This document shows positions 46,510 to 57,768 of a DNA stretch of 64,000 bases, piece after piece. Location: contig CM034233.1 in NCBI GenBank assembly GCA_019916065.1, positions 49,876,009 through 49,940,008 on the forward strand, read 5' to 3'. Below the pieces are notes generated by a model. It searched no databases and had not been told where the DNA came from. It saw only the letters and a list, made by a program, of their open reading frames with translations. Every line of letters starts with the position of its first letter. Positions within the stretch are counted from its first letter, which is position 1. The DNA comes from Vitellaria paradoxa (lineage: Eukaryota > Streptophyta > Magnoliopsida > Ericales > Sapotaceae). A program made the translations under genes and the position numbers.

Positions 46510-46521
46510 ATCTCCCCCTTG
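46510..46521 (-). other. Polypurine tract of the gag-only element
   Basis: AAGGGGGAGAT on the minus strand, abutting the 3' LTR. Confidence 0.85.
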
Positions 46522-47333
46522 GCAATTACATATCAAAACTTAAGTTAAATTTTAAATTCTGCTCAAATTCTGCACGTACTGAACACACACATCAAGGCAC
46601 CATGTGGAATAATATAGAAATGATCAATGATATCATTACCAAAGCACATTATACATAAAATATCATGCCATAGCCGAAACACGTTCACATATTACATACA
46701 TAACTGAAAATGACTCCCCCTTTTTGATATGGAAATGACAAGCGCAAAAAAATAGGGCAAGATCAAACCGAAGACCCATGAGTATGGCATACATGACACG
46801 ACCTCTTCTAAGTGTGACATCAGAATAATGTGAGGGAGGATCTCCTGCGCCCTGCCTACGAGGCTCTCAGGAAAATACGTGTAAGTGCAGATTTGGACAC
46901 AGACAATCAAAACTAAAAAGAGATAGTAGAAGAATTCACTAAAAAATGTAAAAAAAAACTTTTAATTCCACTATACCAATACATGTACATCAATCTCTCA
47001 CCCTTCATAAATTCAAAGATTCACATTTTGATTTTCCAAGAAAATTGTCAATTCTGTGTCGAGAGGTGAAATAAGTCATAAAATTGAACAAATGCTTGTG
47101 CACGTGTGAGTTTTTGACTATAATATACATATAGGCTCCCCCTCAAACAAATCATAGACTCAAAAAGTTAAATTTGATGTACCAAATGAATTGAGAGCCA
47201 ATCTTCCTTTTTTTTTTTTTTTTTTAAACACTTAGCGGCTTTCACACGCTTATGGGCAGGTAGCTATTCCTTAACAATCAACGAGTCATTAAGGGGCTTC
47301 TCACTAGTCCCACCGGTAGCCCTTTCCAAGTTT

Positions 47334-47372
<39 letters not shown>

Positions 47373-47676
47373 TGATGCATAACTTTGATATGCACATATC
47401 AGGCTCCTCAACATTTTTTAAACACATCAAACAATAACCCTTGATTCATGGAAAAGAAGAGAAAGAGATATATGCATGTACAGTCAAGTGTAATAAGAAG
47501 CACTTCAAAATTATGACAAAAATAACCAAAACACTTCGTATCAATTTACAAGGAATGCGAAAATTATGAACTCATTGAAATCGATGAATTTGGAAGATTT
47601 AATGTACAGGTAACAGTATAGAAGTCATAAAATATTTTCAACTTAATCAATGAACTTCTAACTTATCTTTTAGATT
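46522..47676 (-). other. 3' untranslated interior of the gag-only element
   Basis: Non-coding between gag stop and polypurine tract. It has poly-T runs on the plus strand at 47207-47225 and 47334-47369, poly-A in the element's sense. The minus frame at 46692-46910 resembles nothing known. Confidence 0.7.
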
Positions 47677-49815
47677 TCAATGGTGTGTACAAATGCCTAC
47701 AGATTTTCTTAGAGACTCAAAGCGAAGGGCATTTTGTGAAACAAAACAATTTAAATCTGACTTTCTAACCCAAATAGCTCTAGTTTTAATACCAGTTGTC
47801 TTGACAGGTTTTTCCTCACGTTTTTGACTTTTATGAAAATTCTTTTTCTCAACAAATTTGAAATTTGTACCTCTTCGAAATATTGGACTGTTTTGTTTTT
47901 GAAAAGGACGTGATTTTTTGTAATAATCTTCTGAAAATTTTGAAAACACTTGAAATTTATTCTTCACAGGGACTCTAGGCTCAGGGTTTTTTGAAAAATT
48001 TTTAACATGGTTTAAAGGAAGACCATAGAGTTTGTGACAGTTTGGGCGTATATGACCTTTGATGCCACAATGGTGACAAACAGGTACAAAGGATTGGGAT
48101 CTAGCAAAATGCGTACCTTTCGCCATGTGAAGAGGATACTGATAGTGTTTATTCTTTTCAAAACTCTTCTTTGGTGGTGCAACAGACTTAGGGAAGGTCT
48201 TTGGATTGGCTGTAGGTTTTGAAACAACCTTTGCTACTACTGAAGGTGCTGATGATGATGAAACAATTGTACTTTTCCCTCCAGTGTAGCCTAAGCCTGC
48301 TTTGTTTCCATGTGTTCGTTGTTGGCTCCAAATTTCTTCAAGTTTTTGTGAACTGGAGTTCATTCTTTCAATTATCTTCTCATCACTCTTGATATTTTCT
48401 TTCAGCTTACTGACCTCATCCTGAAGTTCTTCAACAGCTTTCTCCAATTCATCAATCTTTTTATTCTTTTCTTCAAGTTTTTCTTTGAACTTTTCTGCAT
48501 TATGAGACTGAGAAATTTTGTCAGATTCCAAAATAGATATTTTACCTGTGAGTTTTTCATTCTCTGTCTTCAAGGAATCTCGTTCACTTCGGAGTTTACT
48601 GTTGCGGGTATGTTGGGCTTGTCTTTGTTTCTTTACCTTACTGTATTCGACAATGAGAGTATCATAGGCCACTTGCAAGTCATTATTGAATTCATCCTCA
48701 GAGTCATCATCTTCATGATTAGATATATCGGTGTCGCTTTGAGATCCAGATGGAGTTCCTGCAGACGAAGAGTGAGACGCCATAAAAGCAACAAAGTTAC
48801 CTTCATCGTTTGAGGATACTGTTGAAGATGATTCATCTGAACTGGATTCATCATCTAATGTAGCATTCATGACTTTGACTTGTTTCTTTTTCATCTTTTT
48901 GTTTGCACAGTCTTGAGCAAAGTGTCCATATCCATGACACTCAAAACACTTGATCTTGTTCTTCTTGTTTTCTTCCCCAGATTCAATCTTCTTGATCTTC
49001 TTTCCTTTTTCTTGAGATTGTGACTCATTCTTGTTGTTCTTATTGAATAAACCCTTCTTCCTCATATATCTTACGAATCTTTTAGCCACAAGCGCCATTT
49101 CTTTATCCGACTCCTCTTCATCACTTTCTTCTTCCACTGTCTTTAGAGCAATACCTTTTGACGCTTTGCGAGGTTTCACCATATTTGCTTCAAACGTTTG
49201 CAAGGATCCCACAAGGTCTTCTATTCTCATGGAGTTCACATCTCTGACTTCTTCTATTGCTGTAACTTTAGAATCAAACACTCGTGGAAGAGAACGTAAA
49301 ATTTTACGTACCACTTTGTATTCTGGAATAGGTTCTCCAAGGTTATGGCATGAATTAACAATGTGACTGAGCCGGACATAAAAGTCATCAAACCTTTCGT
49401 CTTCATTCATCCTTAGTCCCTCAAACTCAGAAGTGAGTTTTTGAAGCTTGCTGGTTTTGACTTGTTCGTTCCCTTCATGTGTACTTTGCAGAATTAACCA
49501 CGCTTTTCGGGCACTCGTACAACTTGAGATGCGGCAGAATTCATTAGGGCAAACTGCAGAAAATATGGCACTCAAGGCTTTGAAGTTCCACTCCGAACTC
49601 TCTTGCTCAGTTTTAGTCCACGTCTGAATTGACTTTTGTTCGCTTCTTCCGTCAACTTCATGGGTCGGTTCTTCCCATCCTTTAACTATTGACATCCAGA
49701 CTTTGTAATTAATTCCCAAAAGAAAAGCTTGCATTCGTACCTTCCAGTATGAATAGTTTGAGCCGTCAAACCAAGGGGGTCTGGTGCTTGAACCTCCTTC
49801 ACGTGGTGGATCCAT
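47677..49815 (-). CDS. Gag protein of the gag-only retrotransposon (712 aa)
   Basis: Uninterrupted ORF starting MDPPREGGSS 43 bp downstream of the primer site. Residues 15-37 (WFDGSNYSYWKVRMQAFLLG) are a DUF4219-like start, and about 60-215 match the copia gag (UBN2) fold with 'ARKAWLILQSTHEGNEQVK' and FDDFYVRLSHIV. A CCHC zinc knuckle is at C290, C293, H298, C303. An acidic Ser-rich stretch (320-375) is followed by a long coiled coil (about 385-500). A second CCHC knuckle is at C580, C583, H588, C593, then a basic tail to residue 712. Gag assembles the particle that packages the element RNA. The end (RAIWVRKSDLNC) resembles the gag-protease linker of full copia polyproteins, so pol was probably lost by deletion. 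Confidence 0.93.
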   Translation of the reverse strand: MDPPREGGSSTRPPWFDGSNYSYWKVRMQAFLLGINYKVWMSIVKGWEEPTHEVDGRSEQKSIQTWTKTEQESSEWNFKALSAIFSAVCPNEFCRISSCTSARKAWLILQSTHEGNEQVKTSKLQKLTSEFEGLRMNEDERFDDFYVRLSHIVNSCHNLGEPIPEYKVVRKILRSLPRVFDSKVTAIEEVRDVNSMRIEDLVGSLQTFEANMVKPRKASKGIALKTVEEESDEEESDKEMALVAKRFVRYMRKKGLFNKNNKNESQSQEKGKKIKKIESGEENKKNKIKCFECHGYGHFAQDCANKKMKKKQVKVMNATLDDESSSDESSSTVSSNDEGNFVAFMASHSSSAGTPSGSQSDTDISNHEDDDSEDEFNNDLQVAYDTLIVEYSKVKKQRQAQHTRNSKLRSERDSLKTENEKLTGKISILESDKISQSHNAEKFKEKLEEKNKKIDELEKAVEELQDEVSKLKENIKSDEKIIERMNSSSQKLEEIWSQQRTHGNKAGLGYTGGKSTIVSSSSAPSVVAKVVSKPTANPKTFPKSVAPPKKSFEKNKHYQYPLHMAKGTHFARSQSFVPVCHHCGIKGHIRPNCHKLYGLPLNHVKNFSKNPEPRVPVKNKFQVFSKFSEDYYKKSRPFQKQNSPIFRRGTNFKFVEKKNFHKSQKREEKPVKTTGIKTRAIWVRKSDLNCFVSQNALRFESLRKSVGICTHH

Positions 49816-49857
49816 TGGTTTGGATGAAGATCTTCACTCAAGAACTTAGAGTGACCC

Positions 49858-49869
49858 GCTCTGATACCA
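49858..49869 (-). other. Primer-binding site of the gag-only element (tRNA-iMet)
   Basis: TGGTATCAGAGC on the minus strand, two bases from the 5' LTR. Confidence 0.93.
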
Positions 49870-49871
49870 AT

Positions 49872-50730
49872 TGAAAATTCCAAACCCACACAATCACACA
49901 CATAGTGAAAGTAATCACACAAGAGAATAACGAGGAAACCCTATCACAGGGAGAAAAACCTCTATTTACAATCCCACTATCAACGGGTTACAAGACTCTA
50001 CTCAGACTCTCTACGAATCACTCGCACGAATCCTTTCGTCACTCTTGCTCGAATCACTCGATAAACCCTACAAGTAGGCTTTCTGCCTCACACAGAAAGT
50101 GAAAAGAAAATACAAGATAAATTTAGAGAAAGAACATGAAAGCTCTCAATACTCAAAGACTCTTTCTCTAGGTCCCTATGATATGTTCTCCCACCTCTTT
50201 ACAATAACAGAGTTGGTTTCACATATATATAGGATTACAAAGTTGCCCTAGTTTGGCAAAATAGGAAATTGAATCCGAACAAAATATTCATAGCTCGATC
50301 CCTCGCACTCCCATCCTCCAGCCTGCGACCTGCACTGGAATTTTTGCGCTTTAGGAAATAACACTGGCGCACCCTCGCGCTCCCATCCTCCAGCCTGCGG
50401 ACCTCACTGGAATTTCTGAGACACCTTGGCGCACCCGCGCGCTCCCTTCGGGCTGCCTGCGTGCTTGGGGCGCACCCGCGCGCTCCCCGCGCCGTGCCTG
50501 CGAGGTACACTGGAATTCCATTCATGTTCCAGAAGGCTGCGTCCGAATTCCATTAGGTTTTGTAATCCTTCACACCAATTAGAATTCTTCAAATCTTGGT
50601 CAACTTGATTCATTTTATCTCCTTAATTGTTTAGAATTCTTCAAATCTTCAATTTGCATCACTTTAGGAAACTTGAATAGCATTCCTAATTTAACTAAGA
50701 TTTTGATTGGATTTGCCACAAGACTTTACA
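49872..50730 (-). repeat. 5' LTR of the gag-only element (859 bp)
   Basis: Same length as 45651-46509 and nearly identical. Open frames found in both LTRs (for example 50235-50525) are products of the GC-rich repeat block and not genes. Confidence 0.95.
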
Positions 50731-50735
50731 TAATC

Positions 50736-53700
50736 ATTTAAAAAAATAACTTTTATCAAATTATATGCAAAAAAATTAATTAACTAGTTAAATAAAGATT
50801 TTAATTTATTAACAAATACATGTATAATTAATTTATTTTACTAATTAAAAATCACATGATAAATAAATTATACTGTCAGATAATTATATTCATCGAGAAT
50901 CAAATTTAGGTAAAAATTTAAGAATCATTTGAAATAATATGTTAAAGAATAATTAGATATATAAAGTAATAGAAATCTAAAAATGAATTTATTACTTTCT
51001 TTTTTATTTTCTTTTTTCTTTATTAATTTAGTTTTAATTTTATTTGATCTCAATTATTAACGTAGAATGAAGTAAGATGATGATAATATTTGAATTGAAT
51101 TGTAATTCTAAGATGATAATAATATTTGAATTGAATTATAATTCTAAATTTTATATAATGAAATGAATTTTAATTATTATTAAAATAAAAATATAAGAAT
51201 CGTAAAATTATTTATAACTTTAAAAGTATACGCTATCAAATTTAAATATTGATATATTAAACAATTCATGGGATATATTTAAAAAATAATATATAATTAT
51301 AATTTGAATAAATGATAAAATTTAAATAGATTTGGATTGAAAAGATATATATTTAATTTTATAAAATTATAACTATAAATTATATTGTTAAATTAATAAA
51401 ATTATATTTCAAAATAATGCATTCTATCTAAAATGCATAACTAAAATTTAAATTAAATTCGTAAATTATATTTTATGAAATTATATTTTTAATAAGATCA
51501 AAAAATTACCACTTAGTATTATAATTTTTATCTAAATTGAATTCTAATATTTATGTAGATATAATAATTTAAAAATTAACATTATAATTTATGTACAATT
51601 TACTTCAATTGACAAAGATATGGCTAAATATAAAATTTTTGATTGGATAAAAATTTTAATTTACATAAAATACGCTATATTTTTGTTAAATATAATTAGA
51701 CTAATCATAGCCTCTAATTAAATAGGTTCTAATAAATAATTATAAATTAAGATAGAATTTAAATAGCATTCAATATTTAGTATACAAAAAATTTTAAATT
51801 TTCAGAATGATGAAAAATTTAATAAAATATAAAAAGTCACTCTAAAAATCAAATTAAATAAAAATAGAATAAAATTTAAAAAATCATAATTTTTATATTT
51901 GAATGAACAAATTGAAAAATAAATCAAATAAGAGATTTTCCTCATAATATGATACATAAAAAATTTTTAAATTATACCAATAATAAAAAAATATAATAAA
52001 AATTAAATTAGCAATTACATTAAAAAATAAAATGAAATCCAAAAAATCAGGTCTTATATATTTGAATGAATTAAAAAATAAGTCAAAAAATACATACATA
52101 AACAAAAAATAATTTTCATATAAAGGAATATCATCTAATAAAAATAAATACAATATTTTATTAATATAAAGAAATATTTTAGTTATGTCACATAAAAATG
52201 TTAACATAATTGAAATATGAAATTTTGTAATGCTTTGATAATTTTTTTTTTATCATTATTGTACAACAATATTTTCCCATTAAACAAAAAATAAAATAGA
52301 ATTAAAAAAAATTATACACGGTATATTTAAATGAACAAACTGAAAAAGAACTTTAAAAAGAGTCTTTTGCTGGAGTTTAATATGTAAAAATTTTAAATTT
52401 TAACAATAATGAAAAATATTATAACATCTAAGAAATTATATAAACAATCACGTTAAAGAATTACAATGAGATTAAAAAAAAATCATACCTTGTATTTTTG
52501 AATGAACAAATTGAAAAATATGGCAAATATTAGGCTTTTCTTGAAATCTGATACACAAAAAAATTAAAATTTTATCCATGACAAAAAATATAATAAAATT
52601 TAATAACCTAATTTTAACAATTACATTAAAAATAGGATAAAATTTTAAAAAGTCGGACCTAATATATTTTAATAAACAAACTGAAAAATAAATTAAAAAT
52701 AAATGCATAAACAAAAAAATAATTTCAGTATAAAGGATTATCATCTAATAAAAATAAATATAACAAACTCATTCACTTTCTTAATGACCAAAAAGAATTA
52801 AAAAAATAATATTATACTCTACGCACTCCCTCCTCCCAACCATAGAAACCATATTAAAATTCTAACAAATTTTTTCTAGGCGTGAATGTTATTTTATATA
52901 TATATTTTTTAAACTTACTATGTGTATTAGAATTTCATATGAATTCATATTCTATTTCAAATATAAGAATATATTACTTAATTTAATACATATCAAATAT
53001 TTGATACTAACTAATTGAAATTATCCAATTATGTTACAATTAATACATATATTTTATACAATAATAATAAAAATTATATGATGATGATTCAAAAATAATT
53101 TGCCAGCTCCTTTTTATTTATGGTCGTCTAAATATATTAATTAAGGATGGAATTTAAATAGATATCAATTAATAAGATTTCTAATTCAAAAAATCTTACC
53201 AAGATTTATCTAATTGGTAAAATTTAATTAGTACTAAAATTAATTAATGAGCATTCTAGTTTGAATAAAATTGTGAATAAGTGATAAGTATGTACAGTAT
53301 TAATTTTTTTAGATTATATAATTATAGTTATAAATTGATGTTAATAAATTAAAATCTTTATTTAATAGGCCAATTATTTTTTTACATTATCTTGGTTAAT
53401 AATAATATTTATTATGTTTTAATTTTGTTTTTGCATTATCTTTTAATAATAATATTACTTATTATGTTTTAAATAATAATTTATTAAAATACATAGGAAT
53501 AAAATATAAGAAGTTATATGATACATAGAAGTGCAGATTAAATAAAATGAATAATAGTTAATTATTGACAATAATAATTCTTTTTAGATTATATAATTAT
53601 AAATTAAGACTAGTAATTATGTACAGTATTAATTCTTTTTAGATTATGTAATTATAAATTAAGATAGTTATATTTCCATTTATCATATAAATTAAATTTT

Positions 53701-54030
53701 TAGGATAATTGTAAGTAAGTAACACGTGTCATAATAATATTTTGAAATATTATCACTTAATTATAATTTTATTTAGTAACAATAATAATATTTATTATGT
53801 TTTAAATAATAATTCATTAAATTATAGAAAAAATAAAAATAGGAATAATTTTAAATAAAAATAAAAATAAAAAGTAAGGAGTTATATGATAAATAGAAGT
53901 GTAGATTAAATAAAAAATATCAAGTGATATTCATAAATATTTTAGTTTGAATAAAATTAAAAATTACGAATAAGTAGTAATTATGTAAAATAATAATTTC
54001 TTTATAAGATAATTAAAATAACTATAATTA
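50736..54030. other. AT-rich interior of the Helitron-like element
   Basis: Very A/T-rich, no gene. It contains a divergent direct repeat (51896-52155 and 52495-52755) and several copies of 'attcttttttagattatata' (near 53305, 53577 and 53627). Confidence 0.6.
51896..52755. repeat. Divergent direct repeat of about 260 bp, 599 bp apart
   Basis: 'gaatgaacaaattgaaaaat' at 51901 and 52500 starts two blocks that run in parallel to 'aggaatatcatctaataaaa' (52131) and 'aggattatcatctaataaaa' (52735). Confidence 0.75.
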
Positions 54031-54198
54031 AGTGTCACGTGTCACAACCATATGCGTGTCATAACCGTAGCACAAGTTAGGCCCTACGTGACGCAATACA
54101 GTTATAATTGGGTATCATTTTTCACAACCGTAACGCAAGTTAAGTTCTACGTGCTGCAACAGTGTTTTCAAACTCTACATTATATATGTATAATATTA

Positions 54199-54398
54199 TT
54201 CCAATAGCTTGATCCCATAAATTATAGATCATAAATGGTAAAAGGCTAAAGTATAGGGGCTAAAATCAAGTCGATATTAACTATCAAAACTAAAAGGATA
54301 CAAAAGGAGGAAAATTTGGTATGATGCAATCCTAAAATAATGGATTCTATAATGGAGTAATTGAAAATTAAATCTATCATTTTAGGAAACTGGTAATA
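54199..54398 (-). repeat. Copia 3' LTR, inner piece
   Basis: Aligns without a net gap to 57564-57763, from 'ttccaatagcttgatcc' to 'ttttaggaaactg(g/t)taata'. Confidence 0.88.
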
Positions 54399-54410
54399 CT
54401 CCTCCTTAAG
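54399..54410 (-). other. Copia polypurine tract
   Basis: CTTAAGGAGGAG on the minus strand ends exactly at the 3' LTR. Confidence 0.8.
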
Positions 54411-57290
54411 TTGACGGTTGTAGAATGTAACCCCCCAACTTGGAAGATAATGTACGAAATTGATCAATTCCCAAGGCCTTTGTGAAGAGATCTGCCAGTT
54501 ACAATGATGTGGAAAAATGATGGAGAACAATAGGACCATTACATAATTTTTTGTCGGACTGATTTCAATATGTTTTATGCATTCATGGGACACCGGATTG
54601 TGAATGATATGGATGGCAGCTCAATTGTCGCAATAGAGGGCAATTGGGGTTAGGTAGTTGGAGGTCCAAATCAACAAATAAGGACTTTAGCCAAGTGAGC
54701 TCACAAGTAGTCACCACTGTAGCTCTATATTTGGCCTCGGCAGAAGAGTGAGAAATAATAAAATATTTTACGTGCCCGAGATCCTTTATTTTAAATTGAG
54801 TAGCCAAGAATGTCTTGAGTTATGCAATGGCATCGAGATTAGTACCTACAATTAATAAATCATCCACATACACAAGAACGACAGTGTATTTAGATCTACA
54901 TGCACAAGTAAAAAAAGAATGATCATTATGTGACTATGTGAATCCCACAAATAGATGAACAATAGACAATTTAGAAAACAAGTTGTGGTAAGCTTGTTTG
55001 AGGCCATATAAGGACTTCTGTAAACAACAAACACGAATCTCCCCCGTAGGGCTATAACCAGGTAGAAGAGACATATAGACTTTCTCATCTAAGTCGCCGT
55101 GTAAAAAGGCATTGTGAACATCCAATTGGTGAATGTGCTAATTTTTTGCGGCAATTGTAGGTAGTAAACATCAAACAGTGACCAATTCGGCCACCAGAGC
55201 AAATGTGTTGTAGTAATCTAGCCCCTCAATTTTAGTATATCCCTTGGCAACTAAATGGGCCTTGTATTGCTCCACTGTACTATTTGCATGTAATTTGGTT
55301 TTAAAAATTCACTTACACCCAATTAGTTTTTTTCTTTCTTTTTTTTTTTTAGGGGGGAAGAGGGATAAGTGTCCAAGTATTAATATTTCAAGTGCAGTGA
55401 TTTCAGAAGAAATGGCATCACACCAATAAGACTATTTAATGGCTTCACTATATGAAGTCAGATCATGTTAATTAGACACAATAGTTAAAAATGAAAAATG
55501 TTTTGGAGAAAAGTGTTGGTAGGACACAAAATTGCTAAGAGGATGAGTAGTACATGAAGATGATAATGAAACAGGTTGATGCAAAGATGGGTTAATAGTA
55601 GGGTAATAGTAATCATTTGATTTGGTGGGTAATTGGATTTGGCATTTAGGCCTTGTGGGCTAGTAGCCTGGGGATGCAAGTGGCTGATTTTTTTAGTTGG
55701 GGATGGGGTTATGTCATTAGGGGGTGAGGAAAATGGGCTATTTGTATTAATGGGAGGGAGGTTGGGTTGATCTGTTGATGGGCCAAAAGTATGTGGGCTA
55801 GGACTAGGAAATATGAGCGATGTTACGTGATTTAGAGGATTAGGCTTGGGGTTTTGAGTTGGTGATATTTGTGAAAATGAATAAATCTATATAAAACTGG
55901 GGTAAGAAAGCAGGATGAAGAATAGACTCGTTGGGTTTTGGGAGGACACATTGTGAGCTTTCAGATTGTCAGTTAAAGAAACGATCAAAATTATCAGATG
56001 AATGTTGAAAATCTAAACAATGATTTTTAAGGGGAAAATTATTTTCAAAAAGGGTTATGCCTTAAGAAATAAAATATCTTTTTTGTTTGAATATTAAAGA
56101 GACAATAACCATGGTGACAGGGAGGGTACCCAAGAAAAATGCACACAACCTCATGCGATTGAAATTTGTCATGCCCTATGCGGGAGATTTGTGCATAGCA
56201 TAAACAGTCGAAAACTTTAGATGATCATAGGATAGGAGTTTTTTGAAAAAAGTTCAAAAGAAGAGACCGTTTTCAAGGTGGTAGAGGGCGTACGATTTAT
56301 TAAACAAATGGCCATGAGGACACACTCAACCTAAAATTTAAGGGGTCAATTGGCTTAGAATTGTAAACACCGTGCCATGTTTGAAATATGGCAATATTTA
56401 CGTCTAGCCACCCCGTTCTGTTAAGGTGTGTCCGTGCAAGTAAACTTTTGTAAAATCCAATGATTATCAAAAAGTTTTTCAGTGTCATTTTTAGTAAATT
56501 CTGCACTATTGTTAGAATGAAAAATTTTAATGGTGACATTAAATTGATTTTTATCCATATACATGAAAGAATTTAATTTTTCCATGGCCTTTGATTTGTG
56601 AATCATCAAATATAGCCATATAACAGAAGTATACTCCTCCACGAGAGCTAGAAAATATTGGGCACCACATGTGGAAGGCGTGTGGTAACGTCTCCAAACA
56701 TCACAAAAAATTCAATTAAGAGGAACTAAACTTTTGTTTAAAATATTTTTAAATGATAATCGCATATGTTTGCCACAAAGGCAAGCATCACAATTAAATT
56801 TATTTTGAGGAATGGAAAGAAATTTAGGAAAAACATAATTCGATGTGTGCCCTAATCTTTGGTGCCACAAGCTAAAAGGTAGGTTATGAGATGCTAAGTT
56901 GGCTTATGGTGAATGTAGCCGAAGGTAGTAGAGTCCATTTCGTGCTTTACCTACTCCAATCACTGTCTTCGAGTGGATAGTCTGAAAGACACAAAAAAAA
57001 AAGAAAAAAATTACCTGACAATTAAGTTGTTAAGTAATTTTTTGAACCAATAGTAAATTAAAGCAAAAGTTTGGGACATGCAAGACATTTTAGAGATGAA
57101 TGGAATTAGATAAATGCACATCTCTAATATGGGCAATTGAATGGGTGGTACCAAAAGGAAGGCATACCATAAAATTATTTTTATTTTCTTGAAAAGTACT
57201 AAAAAAATCAAGATGCGGTGTCATGTGATCAAAGGCGCCACTATCTATGATCCATTCCATTTGGCAATGGGTGGATTTTACCAACATACT
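54411..57290 (-). pseudogene. Copia pol polyprotein, degraded
   Basis: Protease: EWIIDSGAFDHMTPHLDFF (57285-57200), active site DSG. Integrase zinc finger: LWHQRLGHTSNYVFPKF then CDACLCGKH (56880-56760), HHCC intact. Integrase remnants: FHSNNSAEF and FTCTDTP (about 56540-56420). RT: 'MDVHNAFLHGDLDEKVYMSL' (about 55125) and the catalytic LVYVDDLLIVGTN (about 54890-54850). Then 'TQFKIKDLGHVKYF' jumps directly to SSAEAKYRATVVTTCELTWL (54750), so the segment joining RT to RNase H is deleted. No gag is recognisable in the 190 bp between the primer site and protease. Several stops are present. Confidence 0.85.
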
Positions 57291-57466
57291 ATGCGGATGT
57301 TAGTGATGATTGAAAAGCCTGTAATTGATGCACTTAGTTAGGAGTGATGCCGTTGGACGGGTTTGATTTAGAGAGGGTTAGGGTTGGTGTTTTAGGCTTT
57401 TTTTTTCCATCATGGTGTGACTGGAAAAAAAAAAGATTTGGCTTGGTCAAGTCCTTCGATCGAATC

Positions 57467-57478
57467 GCTCTGATACCA
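57467..57478 (-). other. Copia primer-binding site (tRNA-iMet)
   Basis: TGGTATCAGAGC on the minus strand, directly adjacent to the LTR. Confidence 0.88.
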
Positions 57479-57763
57479 TGTTAAAGAAAAATTTGTGAAA
57501 AGGATAATCAATCTCTAATTCTCTTCATTCCAATGGCCTAAAAGGTTCAAATATATACAAATATTCCAATAGCTTGATCCTATAAATTATGGATCGTAAT
57601 TGGCAAAATGCTAGAACAAATGGGTTAAAATCAAGTCAATATTAACTATCAAAAATAAAAAGAAACAAAGGGAGGAAATTTTGGTATGATCGAATCCTAA
57701 AATAATGAACTCTATAATGGAGTAGTTGAAAATTAAATCCATTATTTTAGGAAACTGTTAATA
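57479..57763 (-). repeat. Copia 5' LTR (285 bp)
   Basis: Begins TGTTAAAG beside the primer site and ends TTAATA at the TTGAT duplication. It matches 45440-45567 plus 54199-54398. Confidence 0.88.
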
Positions 57764-57768
57764 TTGAT

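Larger units (their letters stand above)
45651..50730 (-). mobile_element. Intact gag-only LTR retrotransposon (TR-GAG type, copia-like), 5080 bp
   Basis: Two 859-bp LTRs bound a 3,362-bp interior, with a perfect 5-bp duplication TAATC (45646-45650 and 50731-50735). By reading I count six differences between the LTRs, five of them transitions. On the minus strand the primer site TGGTATCAGAGC sits just after the 5' LTR and an A/G-rich tract just before the 3' LTR. The only long ORF is a 712-codon gag; no protease, integrase, RT or RNase H can be found. This is the structure published as TR-GAG elements, which must borrow enzymes from an autonomous relative. It is the youngest insertion of the local stack. 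Confidence 0.95.
45568..54198 (-). mobile_element. Helitron-like non-autonomous element (3.5 kb without its nested insert)
   Basis: It splits a copia LTR precisely between A (45567) and T (54199), the Helitron target. On the minus strand the 3' end is an imperfect hairpin, CCGTGCATTATACGG (45581-45595), about 8 bp before a terminal CTAG (45568-45571), as in plant Helitrons. No target duplication exists, also as expected. The 5' end reads TAATATTATACAT rather than canonical TC, a weak point. The GC-richer subterminal block 54030-54170 repeats 'cacgtgtcacaaccgta' and 'caagttaggccctacgtg'. No Rep/helicase is encoded. Confidence 0.55.
45440..57763 (-). mobile_element. Degraded Ty1/copia retrotransposon, split by a nested insertion
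   Basis: The 5' LTR is 57479-57763 and begins TGTTAAAG. The 3' LTR survives in two pieces, 45440-45567 and 54199-54398; the second piece and its counterpart (57564-57763) are both exactly 200 bp. A 5-bp duplication TTGAT flanks the whole (45435-45439 and 57764-57768). A tRNA-iMet primer site touches the 5' LTR and a purine tract touches the 3' LTR. The interior of 3.1 kb has protease, integrase zinc finger, integrase, RT and RNase H fragments in copia order on the minus strand. Gag is missing and an internal deletion lies between RT and RNase H. The 8.6-kb insertion at 45568-54198 is Helitron-like. Confidence 0.88.
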
